Source: an uncultured Oscillospiraceae bacterium (GTDB taxonomy: Bacteria; Bacillota; Clostridia; Oscillospirales; Oscillospiraceae). Taken from it: a DNA stretch of 6,650 nucleotides. Below the pieces are notes generated by a model. The model made no database searches. It saw only the letters and a list, made by a program, of their open reading frames with translations, and was not told the DNA's origin. Made by a program: the position numbers and the translations under genes. Positions 1 through 5,688 of the stretch are shown here, piece by piece (position 1 is the first letter of the stretch; every line of letters starts with the position of its first letter). The stretch covers positions 1 to 6,650 of the forward strand of contig CAJUFJ010000093.1 in assembly GCA_910585815.1 (NCBI GenBank), read 5' to 3'.

Positions 1-6
1 TACCCA

Positions 7-1533
7 TTGATTTTCTTGTGTTTTGAGAAGTATCGTTATCTAACGCCGTCTTTCGACCGGCCGAGTTTCCGCCAGATGGAGCAGATGATCGAGGCTGGCG
101 AGGTGGGAACGGTCATTGTCAAGGATATGTCCCGTCTGGGCCGGAACTATCTGCAAGTGGGGATGTATACGGACATTGTGTTCGTGGAGAATGATGTGCG
201 GTTTATCGCTGTCAATGACAACGTGGACTCAGCAGTACAGACCGAGTTTGACATGACCCCGATCCGCAATTTTTGTAACGAACTTTACGCCAGGGATACC
301 GCCAAAAAAATCAAGTCCACGTTCAAGATGAAAGGCGATAGCGGCAGGCACCTCACCACCAATCCCCCATTCGGCTATGTCAAGGACGAACAGAATAAAG
401 ATAAGTGGCTGCTTGACGAGGAAGCCGCTAAAACGGTTCGGTACATCTTCAATCTGTGCTGTGACGGCCTTGGCCCCACGCAGATTGCCAACCGGCTGAG
501 ACGAGAACAGGTACTTACCCCCACCGCTTACAAAGCCCAGCAGCGAGGAGAACTGCTCCCAGAGCGGCCTTTTAACTGGGCGCAGAAAACCGTATCCGGG
601 ATTTTGGATAAGGTGGAGTACCTGGGCCACACGGAGAATTTCAAGACCGCATCCAAGAATTACCGCAGCAAGAAGCGAATCAAGACCGCCAAGGAGGAGC
701 GCAAGCTGTTTCGGGATACCCACCCGACTATCGTGGACGAACACACCTTCCAGGTGGTACAGGAGATACGCGCCCACCGCCACAGGCCGACAGCCACGGG
801 GAAAGTCAGCATTTTCTCCGGCAAAGTGTTCTGCGCCGACTGCGGAGCGAAGCTGCAATACTGCACCGCCAACGCTTTCTCTCCTAATCAGGACTTCTTC
901 AACTGTGGTAACTACCGCAGCAACACAGGCACCTGCACCGCACACTATATCCGGGCGGTGACGTTGGAGAAGATCATACTGGCCCACATGAAGCGTGTCC
1001 TGGCCTATGTCCAGCAATTTGAAACGGCTTTTGTGAAACGGGAGATGGAGAAAGCCAACCTCAAACGCCAGACCTCTGTGGAAAAGGCCAAGTTGGACAT
1101 TGTGACGCTGAAGCGGCGGGATGAGGATTTGGACGTGCTGTTCAAGCGCATCTACGAGTACATGGTGGCGGGTCGGCTCAGCCCGGAGCGGTTTGACAAG
1201 CTCTCCACGCAGTACGAGGAGGAGCAGAAGCAGGTGCGGCAGGTCATCGCAGAACTGCAATCGCTGATCGACGATGGCGAACAGGAGGCCCACGACCTCC
1301 GGCAATTCCTAAAAAGTGTCCGCAAGTACACCGACCTGGAAGAACTGACGGCGGAAATGCTGAACGAATTGGTTGATAAGATCATCGTCCACGCTCCTGA
1401 CAAGAGCAGTGGACACCGCAGACAGAAGATTGAGATTTACTACAAGGCCGCTGGGATCATCGACATCGCTGACGACCTCTGCGAAGCCGGGGACGGCAGG
1501 GGGCAGTGGCGTAGAAATCGAAAAACGGCCTGA
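7..1533 (+). CDS. Large serine recombinase (TnpX/Tn4451-like), N-terminally truncated or disrupted
   Basis: Site-specific recombinase that would excise and integrate a mobile element by serine-mediated strand exchange. The reading frame is open to the left edge of the window; the first possible start inside it is TTG at 7. Recognisable sequence begins at FDRPSF (from about base 52) and continues through VIVKDMSRLGRN (residues 36-47), which holds the conserved resolvase arginines R43 and R46. The preceding ~60-70 residues with the catalytic serine are absent, and residues 1-15 do not resemble the family. Next come the recombinase domain (PPFGY, roughly residues 105-220), a zinc ribbon with C276, C279, C300 and C310, a charged coiled coil (about 350-430) and a DUF4368-like C-terminus (about 440-490). 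The region looks less GC-rich than the genes to its right, consistent with transfer. As seen here it is unlikely to be catalytically active unless the missing part lies upstream, for example across an inserted element. Family assignment is firm; intactness is doubtful. Confidence 0.88.
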   Translation: MIFLCFEKYRYLTPSFDRPSFRQMEQMIEAGEVGTVIVKDMSRLGRNYLQVGMYTDIVFVENDVRFIAVNDNVDSAVQTEFDMTPIRNFCNELYARDTAKKIKSTFKMKGDSGRHLTTNPPFGYVKDEQNKDKWLLDEEAAKTVRYIFNLCCDGLGPTQIANRLRREQVLTPTAYKAQQRGELLPERPFNWAQKTVSGILDKVEYLGHTENFKTASKNYRSKKRIKTAKEERKLFRDTHPTIVDEHTFQVVQEIRAHRHRPTATGKVSIFSGKVFCADCGAKLQYCTANAFSPNQDFFNCGNYRSNTGTCTAHYIRAVTLEKIILAHMKRVLAYVQQFETAFVKREMEKANLKRQTSVEKAKLDIVTLKRRDEDLDVLFKRIYEYMVAGRLSPERFDKLSTQYEEEQKQVRQVIAELQSLIDDGEQEAHDLRQFLKSVRKYTDLEELTAEMLNELVDKIIVHAPDKSSGHRRQKIEIYYKAAGIIDIADDLCEAGDGRGQWRRNRKTA

Positions 1534-1572
1534 AAAGGCAGGACTGTGACCTTTTACAGTCACAGCCCTGCC
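1533..1572 (-). terminator. Intrinsic terminator, probably for spoVAC
   Basis: The arms GGCAGGACTGTGAC (1537-1550) and GTCACAGCCCTGCC (1559-1572) pair at 13 of 14 positions around an 8-base loop. Read on the minus strand the hairpin is followed by TTTT (1536-1533). It has no T-run on the plus side, so it best serves transcripts coming leftward out of spoVAC. Its T-run overlaps the last base of the recombinase stop codon. Confidence 0.7.
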
Positions 1573-1591
1573 GTACATAGAATACTTCGTT

Positions 1592-1622
1592 GCGGCACCT
1601 CACTTCAGGTGCAGCCCTTTTT
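1592..1622 (+). terminator. Intrinsic terminator of the recombinase gene
   Basis: GCACCT (1595-1600) pairs with AGGTGC (1607-1612) around a 6-base loop. Two further pairs (1592-1593 with 1614-1615) lie beyond one mismatch. A run of five T residues follows at 1618-1622. It would stop rightward transcription from the recombinase just before the convergent spoVAC stop codon. Confidence 0.6.
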
Positions 1623-1623
1623 G

Positions 1624-2061
1624 TTAAACCGCCTTTATCAGGCACAGAATCAGCCCATAGATTACGCTGGCACTGATGCCGAACACCAGCACCGGCCCGG
1701 CCACGGTAAAGAGCTTGGCCGCCGTGCCGGTAATCAGGCCCTCGCTTTTAAACTCCAGGGCGGGTGACACCATGGCGTTGGCAAAGCCGGTGATGGGCAC
1801 CAGGGTGCCCGCCCCCGCCCGCTTGGCCAGCTTATCGAACAGTCCCAGCCCGGTGAGCAGGGCGGCGGCGAGAATCAGCGTGACCGACACCGCCGTCCCC
1901 GCCTGTTCTTTGTCCAGGCCGTAGCTCTGGTAGAAGTTCAGCAGGCCCTGTCCGGCGGTGCAGATGGCGCCCCCCACCAGAAAGGCCCACACAATATTTT
2001 TCCCCATGGGAGAGGGCTTCGACCTCTCGTTGACCAGCTTGCCATAGTCCTGATTTGTCAT
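1624..2061 (-). CDS. spoVAC: Stage V sporulation protein AC
   Basis: Forespore inner-membrane protein of the SpoVA complex, which imports dipicolinic acid during sporulation and releases it in germination; Bacillus SpoVAC has been shown to act as a mechanosensitive channel. The 145 residues match the family's usual ~150. Diagnostic segments are AFLVGGAICTAGQGL (26-40), GAGTLVPITGFANAM (83-97) and ALEFKSEGLI (101-110), with several hydrophobic spans (about 24-44, 57-76, 84-100, 118-142). ATG at 2061 is chosen because AAGGAGCG (2075-2068) lies about 8 bases upstream; two in-frame ATGs further upstream (2067 and 2079) overlap or precede this ribosome site. In most spore formers spoVAD and spoVAE follow directly, but here the gene ends at a terminator and a recombinase. 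Identification is confident; whether the partner genes were displaced or never adjacent is unknown. Confidence 0.93.
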   Translation of the reverse strand: MTNQDYGKLVNERSKPSPMGKNIVWAFLVGGAICTAGQGLLNFYQSYGLDKEQAGTAVSVTLILAAALLTGLGLFDKLAKRAGAGTLVPITGFANAMVSPALEFKSEGLITGTAAKLFTVAGPVLVFGISASVIYGLILCLIKAV

Positions 2062-2088
2062 GCGCATCGCTCCTTCCAAGCTTTCTGA

Positions 2089-2117
2089 TATGTTCTCCTC
2101 TGAGGAAAAAATTATGC
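2089..2117 (-). promoter_or_regulatory. Candidate forespore (sigma-F/sigma-G type) promoter of spoVAC
   Basis: On the minus strand GCATA (2117-2113) is followed after 14 bases by GGAGAACATA (2098-2089). This resembles the Bacillus sigma-F pattern (GCATA, about 15 bases, GGnnAnAnTR) with one mismatch at the -10. The sigma-G reading (GCATA to CATATCA) has a 20-base spacer, longer than usual. A start near 2082 would leave a short leader before the ribosome site at 2075, which fits. No sigma-A promoter is evident here. This is pattern matching only. Confidence 0.4.
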
Positions 2118-2149
2118 GCGGCCGTATGAAAGAGTCTTCCGGCGCATAA
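2112..2149. repeat. Inverted repeat TTATGCGC / GCGCATAA between divergent genes
   Basis: Perfect 8-bp arms at 2112-2119 and 2142-2149 are separated by 22 bases. The match extends to a further GG/CC if one base bulges. The left arm contains the GCATA of the candidate spoVAC promoter. It may be an operator or simply paired promoter elements; no function can be assigned. Confidence 0.6.
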
Positions 2150-2173
2150 GTTGTACCGGAAGGAGTGAGAACA

Positions 2174-2689
2174 TTGATCTATCCCAAGCGACAGCTGATT
2201 GTGACCTGGCTGGCCGCCATTCTGGCAGGCTGTGCCCTCCATTTTTTGTATGCGTGGTGGCCCAACGCGGCAACCGCCCTGTTCTCCCCGGTAAACGAGA
2301 GCCTGTGGGAACATATAAAGCTGGTGTTCTGGCCCTTCCTGGGGGCGGCGCTGGTGCTCAATCGGGGCCGTCCCGGCGGGGTCCGGCCCTGGCTGCTGGT
2401 GCTGCCCGGACTGTGCGCCCTGGTGCTGATTTTGGGCTGGGTGTACCATGTGATGCTGGGGGGCGAGGCCATGTGGGTGGACATCGCCATCTATGTGCTG
2501 GTGATGACCCTGGGCTTCTGGCTGGCCACCCGGTTCTCCGGGCCCTTCCGGGGCGTCAAATGGGTGCTGCCCATTGTGGCCGTGATCGCCCTGGCCCTGC
2601 TCATCGGCTGGTTCACCCTCTATCCCCCGGAGGGGCTGCTCTTTCGGGATCTGTCCGCCGTGGGCTCCTGGCTGCCTCTGCCCTGCTGA
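2174..2689 (+). CDS. DUF6512 family integral membrane protein
   Basis: A 171-residue membrane protein of unknown function. Five hydrophobic segments are visible (about residues 8-28, 48-63, 73-93, 100-118 and 130-149). Between the first two is the motif SPVNESLWEHIKL (38-50), which I recall as the hallmark of this clostridial family, and the tail carries YPPEGLLFRD (150-159), also typical. The TTG at 2174 is preferred over the in-frame GTG at 2165: AAGGAG (2160-2165) is spaced 8 bases from the TTG, whereas the GTG overlaps that ribosome site. The gene is divergent from spoVAC across 112 bases and is followed after 63 bases by the transferase gene, which has its own promoter. No clear sigma-A promoter was found upstream. 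Its role, including any in sporulation, cannot be inferred from the sequence. Confidence 0.82.
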   Translation: MIYPKRQLIVTWLAAILAGCALHFLYAWWPNAATALFSPVNESLWEHIKLVFWPFLGAALVLNRGRPGGVRPWLLVLPGLCALVLILGWVYHVMLGGEAMWVDIAIYVLVMTLGFWLATRFSGPFRGVKWVLPIVAVIALALLIGWFTLYPPEGLLFRDLSAVGSWLPLPC

Positions 2690-2700
2690 AATTTTATGAG

Positions 2701-2730
2701 TTGATTTTTCCCGCCTCCCTCTGGTACAAT
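2701..2730 (+). promoter_or_regulatory. Sigma-A-type promoter of the phosphopantetheinyl transferase gene
   Basis: TTGATT (2701-2706), an 18-base spacer and TACAAT (2725-2730) sit in the gap after the DUF6512 stop codon. The -10 box overlaps the ATG at 2729, so that ATG would not be transcribed as a start. This supports the downstream TTG at 2753. The predicted transcript begins near 2737, very close to the ribosome site, giving an unusually short leader. Confidence 0.65.
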
Positions 2731-2752
2731 GGCCCAAAAGGAGGGAAACGGT

Positions 2753-3301
2753 TTGATTGTGTACAGCGCAAGCGGCCTGACGGCCCGCGCCCAGGCCCGG
2801 GAGCTGCTGGCCCTGGCGGTCCGGGAGGTGTGGGGGCTGTCCCCCCTGCCCGACATCGCCCGGCGGGAGGGGGGCAAGCCCTTCTTCCCGGGCCGGGAGG
2901 AGCTCCATTTCAACCTGAGCCACAGCGGAGACCTGGCCCTGTGCGCCCTGGACCGCGCCCCGGTGGGGGTGGATATTCAAATCGTAAAGGCGTGGCGGCC
3001 CGGCCTGCCCCGGCGGGTGTGCTCCGCCGCCGAGCTGGCCTGGCTGGACGCCCAGCCCCAGCTCTGGCCTGCCTTCACCCTCCTCTGGACCCTGAAGGAG
3101 GCCCAGGCCAAGGAGAGCGGCCGGGGGCTGACCACCTCCATCCGGGATATCCGGGTCCCCCTCCCGGGACCGGGCCCACTGGAAATGGACGGGCTCCGCT
3201 TCCGGACCTGGACCGGCCCCGGCTGGGCGGCGGCAGTGTGCGGACACAGCGAGCCGCCGGAAAAAATTTTTGAAAAATCCCTTGACATTCCCACAGTGTG
3301 A
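2753..3301 (+). CDS. 4'-phosphopantetheinyl transferase (Sfp superfamily)
   Basis: Would transfer the phosphopantetheine arm of coenzyme A to a serine of a carrier protein, activating fatty-acid, polyketide or peptide synthesis machinery. Family motifs in the 182-residue product are GKPFF (41-45), FNLSHSGD (53-60), VGVDIQ (71-76) with the metal ligand D74, and WTLKEAQAK (112-120) with E116. Q76 stands where Sfp itself has a second acidic metal ligand. It is shorter than Sfp (~224 residues), in line with many compact clostridial members. The start is TTG at 2753: AAAGGAGGG (2737-2745) lies 7 bases upstream, while the in-frame ATG at 2729 falls in the -10 box. The last ~20 bases, including the stop codon, double as the -35 and operator of the next gene. 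No carrier protein or synthase gene lies in the window, so the substrate is unknown. Confidence 0.85.
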   Translation: MIVYSASGLTARAQARELLALAVREVWGLSPLPDIARREGGKPFFPGREELHFNLSHSGDLALCALDRAPVGVDIQIVKAWRPGLPRRVCSAAELAWLDAQPQLWPAFTLLWTLKEAQAKESGRGLTTSIRDIRVPLPGPGPLEMDGLRFRTWTGPGWAAAVCGHSEPPEKIFEKSLDIPTV

Positions 3302-3312
3302 GGGTTTATCCT
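3282..3312 (+). promoter_or_regulatory. MerR-type promoter and operator of the regulator gene
   Basis: TTGACA (3282-3287) and TATCCT (3307-3312) are 19 bp apart, longer than the normal 17 bp and characteristic of promoters that MerR-family proteins activate by DNA twisting. The spacer contains the dyad CACAGTGTG (3292-3300) centred at 3296, within one base of the spacer midpoint, with flanking C and G residues extending the symmetry. The element overlaps the final codons and TGA (3299-3301) of the transferase gene. Autoregulation of the downstream gene is the natural inference. Confidence 0.75.
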
Positions 3313-3319
3313 GATGTCA

Positions 3320-3331
3320 GGAACCGGTTCC
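3320..3331. repeat. 12-bp perfect palindrome in the regulator leader
   Basis: GGAACCGGTTCC is its own reverse complement. It lies at or just after the predicted transcription start and about 12 bases before the ribosome site. It could be a second protein-binding site or chance. Confidence 0.5.
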
Positions 3332-3354
3332 CACACAAAAACAGGAGGGATGTC

Positions 3355-4143
3355 ATGCTCACCATCGGCGATTTTTCCCGGCTGAGCCGGGTCACCCCCC
3401 GGATGCTCCGCCACTACGACGCCCTGGGCCTGCTCCGCCCGGAGGCGGTGGGGGCCAACGGCTACCGCTACTACCGGCAGGAGCAGCTGTCTGACCTGGT
3501 ACGCATCCAGTGGCTGAAGGGCTACGGCTTTGCCCTGGGGGAGATCGCCCCGCTGCTGGAGCTGGAGGACCGCCAGCTCCTCCCGCTGCTGCGCCAGCGG
3601 CGGCTGGAGCTCTGCCGGGAGCTGGACGCCCGGCAGGCCCTGCTCCACCAGCTGGAGGCTGACATCCTCCGCATGGAGGGAACAAAATTTATGGAATATC
3701 AGTATCATGTGGTCTTGATCGAAGACCCGGAACAGAGGGTCTTCTCCATCCGGGAAACCATCGGCGTGGACCAGTATCACGACTTCTTCGCCCGGCTGTA
3801 CCGGGAGGCGGCCGCCCGGGGGCTGACCCAGGCGGGGCCTATCCAGATGCTCTACCACGACGCGGAATTTAACCCCCAGCGCTCCGACGTGGAGGCCCAG
3901 ATGGTGGTGGCGCAGGACGGCCCGGATGTGAAGCGCAAGCCGGCCTGCCTCTGCGCGGCGGTGCAGCACAGGGGCCCCTATGAGCGGCTGCAATATGCCT
4001 ATGACGCACTGTGCGCCTGGATGGCAGAGCATCCCGAGTACCGAATCTGCGGCCCCGCCATGGACCGCTACTTTGGCGACCCGGACAACACGCCCCCCGA
4101 CCAGCTGGAGACCGGGGTGCTCTTTCCCGTGGAAAAGGTATAA
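3355..4143 (+). CDS. MerR-family regulator with GyrI-like effector-binding domain
   Basis: One-component transcription activator that senses small molecules, in the style of BmrR. Of 262 residues, 1-70 form the MerR DNA-binding domain (TIGDFSRLSRVTPRMLRHYD, then GYRYY at 36-40), about 72-108 a dimerising coiled coil, and 113-262 a GyrI/AraC-type effector domain. The latter has DVEAQ (178-182), with the acidic E180 at the place expected to meet cationic drugs in BmrR-like proteins, then HRGPYERLQYAYDAL (205-219) and ETGVLFPVE (252-260). ATG at 3355 is chosen over an upstream in-frame GTG at 3298 because AGGAGG (3343-3348) is 6 bases away and the GTG lies inside the promoter. Autoregulation through the 19-bp-spacer promoter is likely. 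The neighbouring MATE exporter is a plausible target by function, but it converges and the operator dyad is not seen at its promoter. Confidence 0.93.
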   Translation: MLTIGDFSRLSRVTPRMLRHYDALGLLRPEAVGANGYRYYRQEQLSDLVRIQWLKGYGFALGEIAPLLELEDRQLLPLLRQRRLELCRELDARQALLHQLEADILRMEGTKFMEYQYHVVLIEDPEQRVFSIRETIGVDQYHDFFARLYREAAARGLTQAGPIQMLYHDAEFNPQRSDVEAQMVVAQDGPDVKRKPACLCAAVQHRGPYERLQYAYDALCAWMAEHPEYRICGPAMDRYFGDPDNTPPDQLETGVLFPVEKV

Positions 4144-4145
4144 CC

Positions 4146-4173
4146 AAAGGGACGGCCCAGGGCCGTCCCTTTT
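4146..4173. terminator. Shared bidirectional terminator between regulator and MATE genes
   Basis: AAAGGGACGGCC (4146-4157) and GGCCGTCCCTTT (4161-4172) form a perfect 12-bp stem with a 3-base loop. Rightward transcripts end in TTTTCATTTT, leftward ones in TTTGGTT. The hairpin starts 3 bases after the regulator's stop codon and abuts the MATE stop codon (4173-4175), so it serves both convergent genes. The plus-strand T-run is the better one. Confidence 0.85.
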
Positions 4174-5498
4174 CATTTTCTGCGTTCCCTTCTGCGTACC
4201 CAGATATAGCGCAGCAGGTAGACCCCCAGCAGGACCAGCCAGGAGAAGGCCTCCGCGTAGGCAATCACCTTCCGTCCAAACACATCGGCAAAGGCATAGG
4301 AGCAGACGATGCGCACCGCCAGCGCCGCGATTCCCGCCGCGCCGGAGAAAACCATATCCCCCATGCCCTCCAGATACCCCCGCAGCGCCATGGCCAGGCT
4401 GTAGACCAGGTAAAAGCTGGCAATGGTGCGGAAAAAGCTGCCCCCGATGGTCACCGACTCCGGGGTCAGGCCGAACATGGCGATCAGCGCCTCCCCGGCC
4501 ACCAAAATCAGCGCCGTCAGGCCCAGGGAGATGCCGGCCATCATCACCGCCCCTGTTTTCAGGGCCTTTCTGGCCCGCTCCGGCTCCCCGGCGCCTATGT
4601 TCTGGGCCACCACCGTGGCAATGCCGGAGCCGAAATTAATCACGGGCAGCAGCAGGACGGTGTCCACCCGGTAGGCGGTGGTGATGGCGGCCACCGTCTG
4701 CTCCCCAAAGCCGTTCATAAACCGCTGGAGGAAGATGTTTCCCACCGAATTTGTCCCGGACTGGATGGCCGGCGGCAGGCCGAACCCGCTGCCTCTGGCG
4801 GCCACAGACCGGTCCACACTCCCCCGGCCCGGCCGGAAGCGCAGCACGGGGTACTTTTTCACGGCGTACAGCACCAGAAAGACGGTCATCACCCCCTGGG
4901 AGAGGACGGTGGCCGCCGCCGCCCCCGCCGCGCCGTACCGCAGCACCACCACAAAGGCCACGTCCAGCACCACATTGACCCCCGAGCACACCAGAACGGA
5001 CAGGAAGGGGGCCCGGCTGTTCCCCATGCCCCGCAGGATGGCGGAATAGGTGTTGTAGACGGCCAGAAGGGGCACGCCGGCAAACATAATCCGCAGATAG
5101 CGCTCTGAGACAGTAAAAATATCCGCCGGCGTGTCCATCGCCCGCAGGATGGCAGGGGTGAGGATAAGGCCCAGGGCGGCCATCGCCGTAAAAACGCCAC
5201 CCAGAAGCAGCGAAAAGGCGGACAGGAGCCGGCTCAGCCCACCCTGCTCCCCCATGCCGTACGCCCGGGCGGCCAGCACCGAGAGCCCGCCGGTAAAGCC
5301 GGTGATGACCATGACAAAGAGGCTGTAGAGGGCGGTGGTGGCTCCAATCCCGGCCAGGGCCAGCTCTCCCTCCACGTTGCCCACAATAAAGGCGTCCACC
5401 CAGTTAAACAGCTGCTGGAGTATCCCGCTTAGCATCAGAGGCACGGTGAAGGCCACCATTGCCCTGGCGATGCTCCCCTCAACCATATTCCGCTTCAT
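4173..5498 (-). CDS. MATE family multidrug efflux transporter
   Basis: Polytopic membrane exporter of the MATE family, which moves cationic drugs and other organic molecules out of the cell in exchange for Na+ or H+. The 441-residue product has the family's usual length and hydrophobic pattern, consistent with 12 helices in two halves. First-half landmarks are PLMLSGILQQLFNWVDAFIVG (about 20-40) and GLSVLAARAYG (71-81). The second half repeats the pattern around PPAIQSGTNSVGNIFLQRF and FGEQTVAAITTAYRVD. It ends in the basic tail RRRERRK. The start chosen is ATG at 5498, with GGAGGGAG just upstream and the usual short MATE N-terminus. An in-frame ATG at 5576 with a modest ribosome site would add 26 hydrophilic residues and cannot be excluded. 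The gene is a single unit with its own promoter (5613-5641). Substrate is unknown. Confidence 0.93.
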   Translation of the reverse strand: MKRNMVEGSIARAMVAFTVPLMLSGILQQLFNWVDAFIVGNVEGELALAGIGATTALYSLFVMVITGFTGGLSVLAARAYGMGEQGGLSRLLSAFSLLLGGVFTAMAALGLILTPAILRAMDTPADIFTVSERYLRIMFAGVPLLAVYNTYSAILRGMGNSRAPFLSVLVCSGVNVVLDVAFVVVLRYGAAGAAAATVLSQGVMTVFLVLYAVKKYPVLRFRPGRGSVDRSVAARGSGFGLPPAIQSGTNSVGNIFLQRFMNGFGEQTVAAITTAYRVDTVLLLPVINFGSGIATVVAQNIGAGEPERARKALKTGAVMMAGISLGLTALILVAGEALIAMFGLTPESVTIGGSFFRTIASFYLVYSLAMALRGYLEGMGDMVFSGAAGIAALAVRIVCSYAFADVFGRKVIAYAEAFSWLVLLGVYLLRYIWVRRRERRK

Positions 5499-5505
5499 AT
5501 GTCTC

Positions 5506-5526
5506 CCTCCCCACCGAACAGGGAGG
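5506..5526 (-). promoter_or_regulatory. Hairpin masking the MATE ribosome-binding site
   Basis: On the minus strand CCTCCC (5526-5521) can pair with GGGAGG (5511-5506), six G-C pairs around a 9-base loop. The second arm is the core of the ribosome site for ATG 5498. A second small stem, TACGGC with GCCGTA (5559-5554 and 5548-5543), lies upstream in the same leader. Translation from the upstream in-frame ATG at 5576 would open the masking hairpin. The regulatory role is inferred. Confidence 0.4.
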
Positions 5527-5612
5527 CGCTCAAGAGCTACCATACGGCCAGCCGCCGTACCACAGGGGTAACTCATGAACGCCTCTCTCGCTGTTTTCAG
5601 CTATTTCTCGAT

Positions 5613-5641
5613 ACTATATCAGCTGCCCCGGGAAAAGTCAA
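5613..5641 (-). promoter_or_regulatory. Sigma-A-type promoter of the MATE gene
   Basis: On the minus strand TTGACT (5641-5636) and TATAGT (5618-5613) are separated by exactly 17 bases. A start near 5606 gives a leader of about 108 bases to ATG 5498, or about 30 bases to the in-frame ATG at 5576, which has GAGAGG (5587-5582) 5 bases upstream. Confidence 0.7.
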
Positions 5642-5688
5642 CCCTTTCCAGTGAGAGACGGAATCCCCCAGTCCGGCAGGGCTGCCCC

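Larger units (their letters stand above)
1..1591 (+). mobile_element. Probable right end of an integrative/mobilizable element
   Basis: In Tn4451, Tn5397 and related clostridial elements the large serine recombinase is usually the last gene, ending within about 100 bases of the attachment site. Here the recombinase stops at 1533 and the clearly chromosomal, GC-richer spoVAC gene ends at 1624. An element boundary between about 1533 and 1623 is therefore likely. The other end is outside the window and no att repeat can be recognised from one side, so the exact boundary given is a placeholder. This is an inference from gene order and composition. Confidence 0.4.

Noticed and set aside
229..1305. 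358-codon open frame on the minus strand opposite the recombinase
   Set aside because: It is the antisense shadow of a confidently identified coding region; its translation has no recognisable domain and there is no convincing ribosome site.
1537..1612. CRISPR-like or att repeat reading of the two hairpins
   Set aside because: The hairpins are unrelated in sequence, occur once each and behave as facing terminators. No repeated unit or tRNA-like target is present.
2714..2744. CCTCC / GGAGG pairing that could mask the transferase ribosome site
   Set aside because: The left arm lies inside the promoter, upstream of the predicted transcription start, so it would be absent from the main transcript and matter only for readthrough.
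1832..3247. 471-codon open frame on the minus strand spanning spoVAC, DUF6512 and transferase genes
   Set aside because: It crosses three well-supported genes and a promoter region, and its translation is low-complexity Gly/Pro/Gln/His, typical of GC-rich antisense frames.
2254..3273. 339-codon open frame on the plus strand in another frame of the DUF6512 and transferase genes
   Set aside because: It overlaps two recognised proteins and has Pro/Gly/Arg-rich composition without any motif.
2977..4176. 399-codon open frame on the minus strand opposite the regulator
   Set aside because: It is the antisense shadow of the MerR gene and its promoter, with no family resemblance.
4011..5108. 365-codon open frame on the plus strand opposite the MATE gene
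   Set aside because: Its translation is His/Gln/Arg/Pro-rich, as expected from the complement of a GC-rich membrane-protein gene, and it runs across the shared terminator.
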